A stretch of DNA of 64,000 nt from Granulicella aggregans (GCF_025685565.1 NZ_JAGSYE010000001.1:1984001-2048000); one strand, 5' to 3'; positions 51,978-61,275 are shown, counted from the stretch's first letter. Translations and numbers: made by a program. Notes: generated by a model from the letters alone, not told the origin.

Positions 51978-54068
51978 CTAAGCAGCGCTCCGGCGGTAGT
52001 CGGCGATGGTCTTAGCCACATCGTCCTCAGCGCGCTTCTCGGTGATCCCGTTCAACACGATGGCGATGCCGGCGATCTTCAACCGTTCGAGGAGCCTTGC
52101 CGCGCGGACGAGTTCATCCTTCCGGGTCTCGCCGGAGTCGACAATCAGCACCGTACCATCGGCGGTGCGGGCAAAGTGCTCCGTGTAAGCCGAGGTAAAC
52201 AGCGGGTCAGCAGCAACCAGGATCGTGTTGTAGTAACTGCGCGACCTGCGAAGCAGCTCAGCAACCTCCGACGCAGGAAGCGAGATAACGCGATAGGGAT
52301 CCTTGTCGACCTCGGTGGAGAGCTGTGACGAGCCATCCGTCACGGACAGCAAGCGCGGATTTTGCTGCGCTGTTTCGGTATTGGATGCGACCGACGCCGA
52401 CGTCTTTGCTGGAGGTTTCGATTGTCCCGGATGCAGGATGTTGACCACCAGGACACGAAGACCATTGCTCGCAAGCTCGGCTCCAAGCCGCTCCACAATA
52501 GAACTGGAGCTGCTGCGTCCTACGGACGGAAACACGAAGGTGCGGGCACCCGTGCGGCGATGGGCCTGGTCCAAACCGCCCGCCAGACGCAGGAAATACT
52601 CTCGCTGCATATCTGGCGAGAACTCCGAGTCGCTCAAGAGGAGTCCGATCGGTGGGAAGCCGACGACCTTGCGGATATCACGGCTGGTATAGATGTGCGG
52701 GTCTACCGCGTCGGCGATGAAAGCTGCCGCGAATCCGGAGATGAGGCACGCGATCAGCAGCGCACCATAAGCGATCGCCGTCTTACGCTTCACCGGGCCG
52801 TTGGGAGGCAGAGCCGCTGAGAAGAGGCGCACCGATCCGGGCGAATCGCCCTCTAGCGAGACGTTCTGCAGACGCGTCTCGACTACGCCTTCCATAGCCA
52901 GCAGACGGTCCACCTCGGACGCGATGAGCTGCGACTGCTGCAGTCTGGGACGGGCGGTCGATGCTTCCGCGGTTGTCTTCGCAATGTCAGTGGCGAGTTC
53001 GTTCTCCAGGCTTGTTGCACGCGCCTTGGCGGACAACGCCCGTTGCTGAATATGTGCTGCAGCCTTGCGAACTGCATCCCGATTGATCTGATCAAGTCGT
53101 TGATCAATCTCCGCGTTATCGTTCTGCATTTGGATGTAGGCGGGGTTAGTAGGCTTGAGACCCGTCATGAGCGAAAGGTTCGTCGCTTTCTTTGCGGTCA
53201 GCCCGGCTTTGGTGGCCGAGACGGTGCCATCAAGATTCACCTCTTCCTGAGCCGCCTGAAGCAGGGCCGGGCTGGGGGTACTCCCCGTGCCCAGGGAATG
53301 CAGTTCGGCGTCTGCCTCGATCGCCTTTTCGCGGGCATCGCCGTAGTCCCCGCGCAACTTATTGAGCCTATCGTCGAAGGGATTGGTGCCACCCGTTGGT
53401 TCATAGTGAGCCATGCCAATATCCTGCAGCAACTGGCTCTGCTTCTGCATCGCCGCGGCAAGCTGGCGTTCGATGTCTGCCTTGTCCTGCTTCAAGGTAG
53501 CCAGCTTTTGATCATGGCCAAATACTTCTTCGTCGCGCGCATCGGCAAGGTACTCCGATGTAATTTCGTTGACGAAGTCCGCAACTGTCGCCGGACGATC
53601 ACTCTCAAGCGTGATCGAGACCTCGTAGCTATGTCCGACCTGTTCCACCTTCAAGGCTTTTTGAAGTCTGAGAATCTGGTTCTGCTCCGGCTCGCCAGGG
53701 AACACCGTCGGCCATGCCTGAGGGAACTTCCGTATCGCCTTCTGCAGCGTCTCATAGCGCGTGGCCGAGGTAATCTGTTGTTCCAGGAAGGAGTCGTACT
53801 GGCGGTCGTGGTCGTGGCCGTCGCCGCCCAGCGCTGTGGGGAAGACGGGCGACACGTAGACGACAGCGGTCGACTCGTACGACGGCTTCATGCGGTTGTG
53901 CAGCACCAGGCCGCCAAGCAGGCCCACTGAGAGAGCGACCCCGGCCGCTAGTTTCGCGTGCCGGCGGATGAGGTCGAGGGGCTGAATGCCAACCCGTACG
54001 GGCTCGCCGCTGGAGGACGCAGCTCCAGGTGGTGCGGCGATCGGGGAGAGCTCGCTGGTTGAGGGCAT
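51978..54068 (-). CDS. Wzz/Wzc-like chain-length protein with degenerate tyrosine-kinase half
   Basis: Inner-membrane protein of 696 residues. The Wzz domain has TM1 near residues 39-57, a periplasmic coiled coil (about 185-400) and TM2 near 431-452. The cytosolic half has the layout of a bacterial tyrosine kinase, but Walker A (about 514-522) reads PSVGRSSSS without the GK(S/T), the A-prime motif is VLVVNILHPG without its DxD acids, and the C-terminus (YRRSAA) has no Tyr cluster. Kinase activity is therefore unlikely. It follows the Wza-like gene by 80 bases and should still control chain length and form the export complex. Confidence 0.9.
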   Translation of the reverse strand: MPSTSELSPIAAPPGAASSSGEPVRVGIQPLDLIRRHAKLAAGVALSVGLLGGLVLHNRMKPSYESTAVVYVSPVFPTALGGDGHDHDRQYDSFLEQQITSATRYETLQKAIRKFPQAWPTVFPGEPEQNQILRLQKALKVEQVGHSYEVSITLESDRPATVADFVNEITSEYLADARDEEVFGHDQKLATLKQDKADIERQLAAAMQKQSQLLQDIGMAHYEPTGGTNPFDDRLNKLRGDYGDAREKAIEADAELHSLGTGSTPSPALLQAAQEEVNLDGTVSATKAGLTAKKATNLSLMTGLKPTNPAYIQMQNDNAEIDQRLDQINRDAVRKAAAHIQQRALSAKARATSLENELATDIAKTTAEASTARPRLQQSQLIASEVDRLLAMEGVVETRLQNVSLEGDSPGSVRLFSAALPPNGPVKRKTAIAYGALLIACLISGFAAAFIADAVDPHIYTSRDIRKVVGFPPIGLLLSDSEFSPDMQREYFLRLAGGLDQAHRRTGARTFVFPSVGRSSSSSIVERLGAELASNGLRVLVVNILHPGQSKPPAKTSASVASNTETAQQNPRLLSVTDGSSQLSTEVDKDPYRVISLPASEVAELLRRSRSYYNTILVAADPLFTSAYTEHFARTADGTVLIVDSGETRKDELVRAARLLERLKIAGIAIVLNGITEKRAEDDVAKTIADYRRSAA

Positions 54069-54148
54069 ACTAGATCATTCTCCAGAGAAATGGATTTGAA
54101 GCATCATGCTTTGCATTTTTCCGTGCGTCGATCGACTACGACTCGCTT

Positions 54149-55189
54149 CTACCGCGTCAAGGTAAAGAGCGTCCCAATTCCGATGATGGGAGATATCTGC
54201 TGGAAGAAGTAGCCGGTCTTTGCTATCCCACTACGGGGTACGTAAATGATGTCCCCATCGTGCAACGCAAGATCACTTCCAGCCGGAGGACGAAGAAGGT
54301 CTTGGAACTTGATCGTCTGGACCTTCCCCGTTGAAGGTGTAAAGATCTGGATCGACGGATTGCCTGCCTTCTCCGTGATGCCACCCGCACCCGCTAGCAG
54401 GGTTGTCAGCGTGCTGTGGCTGGTTAGCCTTTCTGGCCCGGGGCGCATTACCTCACCCAGGACAGAGACAAGGCTTTCCTGATCCTCCGGAATGTAGACG
54501 ATGTCGTTGCGCCGCAGCCGGATGTCGTTCAGGGCCCGCTTACTGTCGAAGCGCTCGCTCAGGTTCACATTCATCACCTTATCGTCGCCTCGGTAGATCA
54601 CGCATCTGCGCGCGATCTGGGTTGATCTATCGGCATTAATGACAGATCCTCCACGCGTGACGGCTTCGAGGAGCGTAGGCGGTTGATCGAAAGTGATAAT
54701 CCCAGGGTGCTCTATCGCACCAAGCAGCAGGATGTGGTTCGATCCGTACTTGGTTACCTGTACCGTGGAAGACATCTCGCCGCTGTAGTACTTCGAGAGG
54801 GCTGTATCGATAGCCTTGGCGGCGTCGTCACGCGACTTCTCCCCGATATTCACCGTCCCGACGAGTGGCATGGTGATACGCCCATCTGGGCCGATAACAT
54901 GCGGCCCGCTCAACTCTGGCCTGCCCGCAACCGAAACGAGCACGTCATCGCCGCCACCGAGTAGATATTCCTCATCCGCGCGGGGCTGGCTGGCCTCGAA
55001 GTCGAGAGGGTGTCTCTGCAGGCCTGAGTCCTGCGGCGTAGTCCCGGTACTGGCTGCGGGGCTGTTGGTCTGGCTTGCCGGGTCAGCCTGGGAGAAAGCC
55101 TTTGAGGATACGCTCGCGAATAGAATTCCGCAGCCGAGCGCGGAGATTCGTACGGAGCGGCTAAGGAGAAGTTGGGGAGTGTGCTTCAT
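54149..55189 (-). CDS. Wza-like polysaccharide export protein (SLBB)
   Basis: Outer-membrane polysaccharide export protein of 346 residues. A signal peptide (about 1-33) is followed by the poly-export domain (YLLGGGDDVLVSVAGRPELSG, GPDGRITMPLVGTVNIGE) and SLBB repeats (ILLLGAIEHPGIITFDQPPTLLEAV and VSVLGEVMRPGPERL). It ends with a hydrophobic segment that may be the membrane-spanning helix. No Cys lipobox is visible, so it may not be a lipoprotein. Its start overlaps the stop of the GT2 gene by four bases. Confidence 0.93.
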   Translation of the reverse strand: MKHTPQLLLSRSVRISALGCGILFASVSSKAFSQADPASQTNSPAASTGTTPQDSGLQRHPLDFEASQPRADEEYLLGGGDDVLVSVAGRPELSGPHVIGPDGRITMPLVGTVNIGEKSRDDAAKAIDTALSKYYSGEMSSTVQVTKYGSNHILLLGAIEHPGIITFDQPPTLLEAVTRGGSVINADRSTQIARRCVIYRGDDKVMNVNLSERFDSKRALNDIRLRRNDIVYIPEDQESLVSVLGEVMRPGPERLTSHSTLTTLLAGAGGITEKAGNPSIQIFTPSTGKVQTIKFQDLLRPPAGSDLALHDGDIIYVPRSGIAKTGYFFQQISPIIGIGTLFTLTR

Positions 55190-56511
55190 GAGATCTCCTG
55201 GGTATGATTGGCGGCCTTGGCAGCCAAAATCTCCTGTGGCGCGACTTCGACTGCCGAGTCCCTTGTCGTGCGAACCCAGGTCGCGCCCTTTCCGGAGGCG
55301 CGTACAGCCGAAGTGACCATCGTGACCCGCCAGAACAGATACACCGGAGAGAGCAAGAGCGCCTTCAGGCTCCCTTTGCGGTCCGGGCTGACATTCACGA
55401 TCGCGGCCATATGCAACAGAATCACGCAGAAAGCCACGAGCACGTAGCCACGAGTCAGACTCGTCGGGTACAGCAGGAGAAGCGCCAGGGAGAAGACCTC
55501 GAGGGCAAGGGGAAGCCCCAGCAGATCAATGAGCGGCTCGCTGAGTCTGATTTTGCCCCGCGCCACGTTGCCGAGGAGCCGGAAACCCCAGTCTCGCAGC
55601 AGGCGCAGACGTCCGCCCTCCCAGCGTGAGTGCTGACTGGCCGAGGTGCCGGCGGAGAGCGGCATGTCGCCCAGCACGAAGGCCTCCTCGATGAAGCGAA
55701 CCTTGTAACCGCGCTCTACCAGCGACAGATGAAACTCCATATCTTCGACGATCGAGTGCGCGTCGTAGGCAACCTCTTCCAGCACCTCGCGGCGCATCGC
55801 GAAACCGTTGCCGAAGATTCCGCAGGACAGTCCAAGGTTGTCCCGTCCGCGTGCCCGCACCACGTTGATGCCGAGGAAGGCGAGCGAAGTCATTCCGGTT
55901 CGCCAGGATGCCGAAAAATTCCTGACTTGGTAACGGCACTGCACTACAGGAGAGGACGCAAGATGCTTCAGCACAACCCGAACAATGTTTGGCGAGACGG
56001 TCGAATCGGCGTCGACGATCATCACGGCGTCTGCCATGCCCGGGCCAAACGCGTACTCGAAGCCGTGCTTCAGTGCATGGCCCTTCCCTCTGCGTCCGAG
56101 GTCGTTGACGACCTCGACCCTGGCACCAGCCTTTCGCGCCAGCTCGGCCGTAGAGTCGTTGCAGTTGTGGGCGATCACCAGAATGTTGTCCCCGGCTCCC
56201 GTGGCCTCCGTCAGGCTTTGCACACAGCGGGTAATGCACAACTCCTCGTTGTGACTCGGAACGATGATCATCAATCGCTTCGGCGCCTTCGGAACGTCCG
56301 TGACGAAGTCGTGCCGATAGTTCTCGAGTTCGGCTGCGGTACCTTCAGAAGCATTCAGCGCGATCAGGCTGCCCGTGCCAGCCTCTTCCCGCCGGGCAGG
56401 CAACATCGACCCGATCGTGAGCAGGAACAGCTCGACCACAAGCGGAAGAGTGAGAAGCAGAAGAACCCATTTCAGGAAAACAGCGAGAGCCAGCAACACA
56501 GTTACTGCCAT
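55186..56511 (-). CDS. Processive-type glycosyltransferase family 2, multi-spanning
   Basis: Membrane GT2 of 441 residues with the motifs of processive synthases: VPSHNEELCI, MIVDADSTVSPN (DxD), IVEDMEFHLSL (ED) and QHSRWEGGR (QxxRW). N-terminal helices (about 1-38) and two or three C-terminal helices frame the catalytic domain, as in cellulose- or hyaluronan-synthase-like enzymes. It could polymerise a backbone directly, which would explain the lack of Wzy in the window, or act on a single step. It couples to the Wza-like gene (four-base overlap). Confidence 0.9.
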   Translation of the reverse strand: MAVTVLLALAVFLKWVLLLLTLPLVVELFLLTIGSMLPARREEAGTGSLIALNASEGTAAELENYRHDFVTDVPKAPKRLMIIVPSHNEELCITRCVQSLTEATGAGDNILVIAHNCNDSTAELARKAGARVEVVNDLGRRGKGHALKHGFEYAFGPGMADAVMIVDADSTVSPNIVRVVLKHLASSPVVQCRYQVRNFSASWRTGMTSLAFLGINVVRARGRDNLGLSCGIFGNGFAMRREVLEEVAYDAHSIVEDMEFHLSLVERGYKVRFIEEAFVLGDMPLSAGTSASQHSRWEGGRLRLLRDWGFRLLGNVARGKIRLSEPLIDLLGLPLALEVFSLALLLLYPTSLTRGYVLVAFCVILLHMAAIVNVSPDRKGSLKALLLSPVYLFWRVTMVTSAVRASGKGATWVRTTRDSAVEVAPQEILAAKAANHTQEIS

Positions 56512-56780
56512 ACGAACCTACATTCCCGAGACACCGCCACAGCCTTAAGGGTATGCGTCGAAACCCATGTTTTCAATAAGGAAATGCCGTCTTCGGTGCA
56601 GATTGCAACGAATGTGTTAGACGTATCGACGCAATCTTCAGCAGCCGCATGTCTGAAAGACTCGAGAACAAGAGCCCCCCGCTCAATTCGACCGCGACGC
56701 GATCGAATCTGCCAGATGGTCCCCTCCAGCTTCGATCTCCCGGCCTCAGGCGCGGTAACATCTGTGTGACGCTCTCTCAT
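56502..56780 (-). CDS. Possible coupled small protein (92 aa) between GT26-STAS and GT2
   Basis: This 92-codon frame starts with an ATGA overlap on the stop of the GT26-STAS gene and ends 10 bases inside the next GT2 gene, the pattern of a translationally coupled gene; without it the operon has an unusual 265-base gap. It would code a soluble, Arg-rich protein with three Cys and no known motif. Third-position GC looks lower than in the neighbours, so coding status is uncertain. Confidence 0.4.
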   Translation of the reverse strand: MRERHTDVTAPEAGRSKLEGTIWQIRSRRGRIERGALVLESFRHAAAEDCVDTSNTFVAICTEDGISLLKTWVSTHTLKAVAVSRECRFVWQ

Positions 56781-57958
56781 CGACCGACTTCCTCTTTGAG
56801 GAAAGGTCGCGGGGTCGTCCTGGGCTCAGCCGCCGGAGCCTTGGAATCGATTCGACGCAGGGCATCGGCCACCTTCGGCGCAAGACGGAACAGCCGTTCC
56901 TGCAAAAAGGCCGTCCTGAAGAGCCGACGCAGACTCGGCCGCATTCCTACCAGCCAGATATCCTGGTTGCGGTCGCGCATCTTGCTGCTCAAATCCACCA
57001 GGAAGCCCATCGCGTCCGCACCGATCGATGTGGTGAGATTCAAGTCCAGGATCATCGGCGAGTTCAGATCTTCGAGCTGTTCAAGAGCCTGGTCGAACTC
57101 CTCCACCATTTCACCAGTAAATCTTCCTACCAGCGTGATGACGAGGGCCTGGTTTTCCTGGAAGACCGAGATGCGGGAGAGTGCCGAGGTGCGCGGCTGC
57201 GCCGATACCGCCAGCATCTGCAACGACAGGTGACGCAGGATGCCGAGCGCGTTCCGGGTGTACCGGCTACCCAGGCGTCCTGGTTCCTTATAGAAGCGGT
57301 GCATCCACTCCAGTCCGGACTTCTGCATCCACTCCGGAGCGCGGGTATGGGTTCCGGAGAGAAAGTCGAGCGAGGCGCCCACGCCGATGCAGACGGGTAC
57401 GTGCAGGCGGCTGCGATGCATCGCCAGCCACTTCTCCTGTTTCGGATTTCCGAAGGCCACCAGCAGGATGTCCGCGTCGGACTCTTCGATCATCCGCAGG
57501 ATACCGACATGGTCCATGTCGTCGATGGAGCCAAATGGAGGAGAGAACCGGCCGGCAATCTGCGCTCCGGGATAGTTCCGCATGATCCATGCGGCAGCAT
57601 CGCGGGAGCGTTCTTCGGTCGCCCCCAGCAGAAAGAGGCGCCTGCCCTTCCGTTGCGAGAGTTCGGCCAGGCGCGGAAGCAGGTCGGCTCCTGTCACGCG
57701 CTCTTTTAGCGGAGTTCCCATGATGCGCGAGGCCCAAACAAGCGGCATTCCATCGGGTAACACGAGATCGCAGCGCTGAAGGATGTCCATCAGTTCGTCG
57801 TCGCCGATCGCCTTCATCAGAAAGTCGATATTGGCGGTGGCGATCTGGTGAAAGCCGTCCGTCTCAATCAACTTGTCCAGTGCTTCGATCGTCTCGTCCA
57901 TCGACAGGTTGTCGATGGGTACGCCCAGGATTGCGATTCGTTTGAGTCCGCCTCCCAT
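56777..57958 (-). CDS. WecG/TagA/CpsF (GT26) glycosyltransferase fused to a C-terminal STAS domain
   Basis: A 393-residue two-domain protein. Residues 1-245 are a complete GT26: VPIDNLSMDETI, DLVLPDGMPLVW (Asp69), AFGNPKQEKW (Gln174) and VGASLDFLSGTHTRAPEWMQ, with the Arg-rich appendage following. GT26 enzymes add ManNAc-type sugars to a polyprenyl-linked primer. Residues 262-372 look like a STAS domain (ISVFQENQALVITLVGRF, PMILDLNLTTSIGADAMGFLV, RDRNQDIWLVGM), the anti-sigma antagonist fold; the phospho-Ser position of SpoIIAA reads Ala. GGGAG lies 7 bases before ATG 57958, which decides the start over the much longer open frame. This fusion is not the usual architecture. Confidence 0.88.
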   Translation of the reverse strand: MGGGLKRIAILGVPIDNLSMDETIEALDKLIETDGFHQIATANIDFLMKAIGDDELMDILQRCDLVLPDGMPLVWASRIMGTPLKERVTGADLLPRLAELSQRKGRRLFLLGATEERSRDAAAWIMRNYPGAQIAGRFSPPFGSIDDMDHVGILRMIEESDADILLVAFGNPKQEKWLAMHRSRLHVPVCIGVGASLDFLSGTHTRAPEWMQKSGLEWMHRFYKEPGRLGSRYTRNALGILRHLSLQMLAVSAQPRTSALSRISVFQENQALVITLVGRFTGEMVEEFDQALEQLEDLNSPMILDLNLTTSIGADAMGFLVDLSSKMRDRNQDIWLVGMRPSLRRLFRTAFLQERLFRLAPKVADALRRIDSKAPAAEPRTTPRPFLKEEVGR

Positions 57959-58627
57959 GTTTGCTCCCGCCTGCAGGCTACTTGGTGTTCCATCGCGATA
58001 CGCCGTTCTTGCGGCCCCCCGCGAGGCCGCGCCCCCGGTGCACGTCTGGATGTCTAACTCGATCTTCCGGCGAATGAACCAAGCCCCAGCTGGTTCTGTA
58101 CCGCTGATCCGGGCTGAATCCGTGCTTGCCTCGGTCGCCGTGAGACTTTCGCCAGACAGGGAACTAACATGATGCTCAAAACTTTCAGTACCTGTATCAT
58201 ACACCGGAAGAAGATGGCTCTCCAATCTCCGGCACGTTCGAAAGTTCCTTCCCAGTACCTTCGGCATGCTGCCTTCCGCACAACAGTACATGCCTCGATT
58301 CGATAAGCTGGCGCGGTGATCGCGAGCGCAGCGCCAGCCATCACGATGCCTCTGACGATGCGGCGTGAAACTGCTCGTCGATAACCTCTCGCCGCCGCGA
58401 AGCTTCGGCGTTTTACCGTCACAATTGTCTTCGTTCGGCAACTGTGCCCTCCTCCGCAGCAGGAGATTTGGTTTCTGCTATGCCGTCAGACCGGCCTACA
58501 TGTTTTGATCAAGATGGGCCCGAGACATGCGATGATCAAACTCATCGACCCCCCCAATCATGGATGCTGTAAATAGACCTGTCCATACATCTTTGGACTG
58601 CCTGGAATCCCACCCGAAGGGGATGAA
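57959..58627. other. 669-base region upstream of the GT26-STAS gene
   Basis: Several open frames cross this stretch on both strands, including an upstream extension of the GT26 frame, but none looks like a protein or has a good start. It probably is a long 5' leader and promoter region starting a new transcript within the EPS locus (see the promoter at 58196-58225). A long untranslated leader here could carry regulation; no known riboswitch was recognised. Confidence 0.45.
58196..58225 (-). promoter_or_regulatory. Candidate promoter for the GT26-STAS transcript
   Basis: On the minus strand TTGGAG (58220-58225) and TATGAT (58196-58201, preceded by TG) are separated by 18 bases, resembling a sigma-70 promoter with an extended -10. 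It lies about 238 bases before the GT26-STAS start. Assigned by eye only. Confidence 0.35.
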
Positions 58628-59695
58628 CTACCAGGGCTGCGGAGGCGAGACACGTCCACCCTTGGTCTCTTTCCAGGCTAGGCTCATTAAGCCCGCCAGC
58701 CGCTCCTGATTGCGGACCTCGCAGCGCGCTTCTTCCCCGCCTCGAAGCCGATTCCGCCACGCCCGCAGCAGATACCAGATCTCCTCGAGCCAGCGCACCG
58801 CGATCGCCGCCGACCCCTTGTGCTTTCGGTAATAAAGCAGGGTGCTGCGCATCCGCCATAACACCAGTTGCGCCCCGGTCTGCGACATCTCGAGCGTCTT
58901 GATCTGGCGGGAGGACTCGCCCCCCACATGGACCACGCAGATCTCCGGCCAGTACATGATCTTGTATCCGGCGCTCTGGATGCGCAGGCAAAGATCTACT
59001 TCCTCGTAGTACAGGAAGAACCTCGGATCGAAGAAGCCGTACCGGTGCAGGATGTCGGCCGGAATGATCGAGTAAGCGCCAGGCACCCAGTCGACCTCGG
59101 CAGCCTCCATCGGATCGGCCCAGGTTCGGTCGGCCTGACCAAAGAAACGGGATTTGGGATACTTGTCGGCTAGTCCGGAGATCACCAGCAGATTACGCAT
59201 CGGGCTAGGGAACATTCGTGCCGAGGGCTGCAACTCCCCATCGCGTCCCACCAGGCGGCCGCTCGCGAGACCCACCGTCGGGTCGGCCTCCATTTTTTCC
59301 AGAGACAGGCAAAGGGTGTCACGCTGCAGAAACGCGTCCGAGTTCAACAACACGATGTAGCGGCCGCGCGCCGCGGCAAAGGCAAGGTTGTTCGCCCGCC
59401 CGAAGCCAAGGTTCTCAGTGCTCTCAATCACCCGAACCCAGGAAAACTCCTCACGCACCATGGCGGCCGAACCGTCGCGGGAGCAATTGTCGACTACGAT
59501 CGTCTCCACAACCAGATCGCCGGTCGCGGCAGCCACTGAATCGAGGCACTCGCGCAACACGTCACGGGTGTTGAAGGACACGATAAGGATCGAGATCGCG
59601 GGCTTCGGGGATCCAGTGTCGTTTGCTTCGGTCTGCATGAGTGGTAGCGTTCGCTCCGTTGCCTTCTCGATCTTCGCTTCATCTCTGGCCCGCAT
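58628..59695 (-). CDS. Glycosyltransferase family 2 (rhamnosyltransferase-like)
   Basis: Cytosolic GT2 of about 355 residues with the plan of WbbL/RfbF-type rhamnosyltransferases: ISILIVSFNTRDVLRECLDSV, TIVVDNCSRDGSAAMV, YIVLLNSDAFLQRD (metal motif NSDA), VDWVPGAYSIIPADIL and FFLYYEEVDLCLRIQ. ATG 59695 has GGAG 7 bases upstream; ATG 59638 would also keep the catalytic domain. With rfbA, rfbB and rfbD upstream, dTDP-rhamnose is a likely donor (inference). It lies 40 bases after the GT4 gene. Confidence 0.9.
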   Translation of the reverse strand: MRARDEAKIEKATERTLPLMQTEANDTGSPKPAISILIVSFNTRDVLRECLDSVAAATGDLVVETIVVDNCSRDGSAAMVREEFSWVRVIESTENLGFGRANNLAFAAARGRYIVLLNSDAFLQRDTLCLSLEKMEADPTVGLASGRLVGRDGELQPSARMFPSPMRNLLVISGLADKYPKSRFFGQADRTWADPMEAAEVDWVPGAYSIIPADILHRYGFFDPRFFLYYEEVDLCLRIQSAGYKIMYWPEICVVHVGGESSRQIKTLEMSQTGAQLVLWRMRSTLLYYRKHKGSAAIAVRWLEEIWYLLRAWRNRLRGGEEARCEVRNQERLAGLMSLAWKETKGGRVSPPQPW

Positions 59696-59735
59696 CACGC
59701 GGCTCCAGACCTTGAGTGCCGGCTCTTGCGTTCAG

Positions 59736-61013
59736 TCAGGATGCAACCTCAGGAGCAGGGGTCTCCGGACTGCTCCCAATGACTCCGTGACGCTCGAATA
59801 CTTTGCTGAGTTTTCCGATGTTCGTATAGAGATCATAGCTCGAAAGAACCTTTTCCCTGCCCGCCGTCGCGAGGGCCTTCCGGTGAGAAGCGTCCTCTAT
59901 AAGAGACGCCATGGCCTCCGTCAGGTGAGTCTGCGAGGACGGAGGCACCAGCAGCCCCTGCGTTCCTGGTTCGATCAACTCAGGGATTCCCGCTACAAAG
60001 GTGCTGATGCAGGCTACCCGCATGGACATGGCTTCCATCAGTGCCACTGGAACTCCCTCGGCAAAACTTGGCAGAACAAAAAGGTCAGCCGTTCCCAAAA
60101 GGGCACGGGTTGCGGGGTGGCTCAGTGCGCCATGCAGCGTGACGGAACCCTTCATGTCATGGGTCTCGATGAACTGCTCGAGCGAGCTGCGTCCGTCTCC
60201 GTCGCCTACGATACTTAAGCGTACCTGAAGACCGCGGTCAAGCAGTTCGCGAATTGACCCGAGAAGTATCATTTGTCCCTTCGCCGGATGCAGCCGTCCC
60301 ACGGAGACGATGTGCAGCGTCTCCCGCGCCGTCTCGGGCGGGGGTGTGAACACCGCAGTCCGAACGCCCAGCCGGCAGACCTCAAACTTGCCCCAAGAAG
60401 TTACCGGCGCAATCTTGTACAACTGGCTCCGGCAGAAATCGCTGATGCAGGTCACAAAACTCGCCTGCCGCAACTTCTGTTCCAGAAACGATGATCCTAC
60501 GTCGTAGAACTCCTCCGGGCCGTGGATCGTCAGCGAGTACGGAATCTCCCAGGCGATCGACGTCAGCATGCCAACCGTCGCCACCGAGCCGCCGAAGTGT
60601 ACATGGAGATGCGTGCATCCTCTCCGCTGCATCCATTCTCCCAGGAGAATGGCCTCTACGAGGTAGAAGAGGGAATAGGCCATCCCGGGAAGGTCCCAGG
60701 GCCGCAGCGCCAGCGCCGCCGACAGACCCCGCCTCACCACGCCCGGTCGACGGATGAGAGTCTCTAGCAGGATCTTCAGAATCCGACCCTTCGGCGTCTC
60801 CTTGATATAGAACGTTCGTGCCGCCTCGCGCATTTCGTCTTCGGGAAATCCCCCCGCCGGTGGGTGGATCGAGTTCACCGAAGCCGTCTCGATGGAGAAC
60901 CCGCGTTCTCTCATGAGCAGGACTTCGTTCAGAAAAAAGGTATGCGAGATCGCGGGATACTGGCTCAGCAGGTAGGCGATGCGGGTCGGCCCGGAGTTCG
61001 AGGGGGTCACCAC
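59736..61013 (-). CDS. Glycosyltransferase family 4 (WcaL-like)
   Basis: GT-B-fold transferase of 425 residues resembling colanic-acid WcaL-type enzymes: RIAYLLSQYPAISHTFFLNEV at the start, LHVHFGGSVATVGML, and the donor-site segment VLPSFAEGVPVALMEAMSMRVACIST with the Glu-x7-Glu. HIVSVGRLHPAKGQMILL marks the start of the C-terminal domain. It begins with GTG 61013 (a second GTG follows). It is the first gene after a 297-base gap with a promoter-like site, so it may open a separate transcript. Confidence 0.9.
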   Translation of the reverse strand: MVTPSNSGPTRIAYLLSQYPAISHTFFLNEVLLMRERGFSIETASVNSIHPPAGGFPEDEMREAARTFYIKETPKGRILKILLETLIRRPGVVRRGLSAALALRPWDLPGMAYSLFYLVEAILLGEWMQRRGCTHLHVHFGGSVATVGMLTSIAWEIPYSLTIHGPEEFYDVGSSFLEQKLRQASFVTCISDFCRSQLYKIAPVTSWGKFEVCRLGVRTAVFTPPPETARETLHIVSVGRLHPAKGQMILLGSIRELLDRGLQVRLSIVGDGDGRSSLEQFIETHDMKGSVTLHGALSHPATRALLGTADLFVLPSFAEGVPVALMEAMSMRVACISTFVAGIPELIEPGTQGLLVPPSSQTHLTEAMASLIEDASHRKALATAGREKVLSSYDLYTNIGKLSKVFERHGVIGSSPETPAPEVAS

Positions 61014-61275
61014 GTCAGTCTACCGTCCTGTCGAAATCTCGCAGTCCCACGAGGGATGTAGAGCGGGCAAACTGCGACACGGTCAGCCCAGCCGGGGACC
61101 GTATTGAGCCTTTGAGAGTCGATGACCAAGTCAGGCGACACCAATCCGTTCAAGTGAAGAGATAAGGGGAATTCAGAGTGTACGTTATCAGAAGCTGCAG
61201 CGACCGCGCATCGGCCGAATGGAGACTTTGGTCGCGTGCCGCTGAAGTCGCAATCCTTTTGAACCTAACCCTAAA

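Noticed and set aside
55630..56769. 379-codon plus-strand ORF opposite the GT2 gene
   Set aside because: No motif; the minus strand has the full DxD/ED/QxxRW set.
58054..58422. 122-codon minus ORF upstream of GT26-STAS
   Set aside because: Arg-rich, no RBS, no recognisable domain; overlaps the promoter-like site.
57959..58441. N-terminal extension of the GT26-STAS frame (161 codons)
   Set aside because: Low-quality protein composition, and a strong GGGAG RBS stands before ATG 57958, where the GT26 family begins.
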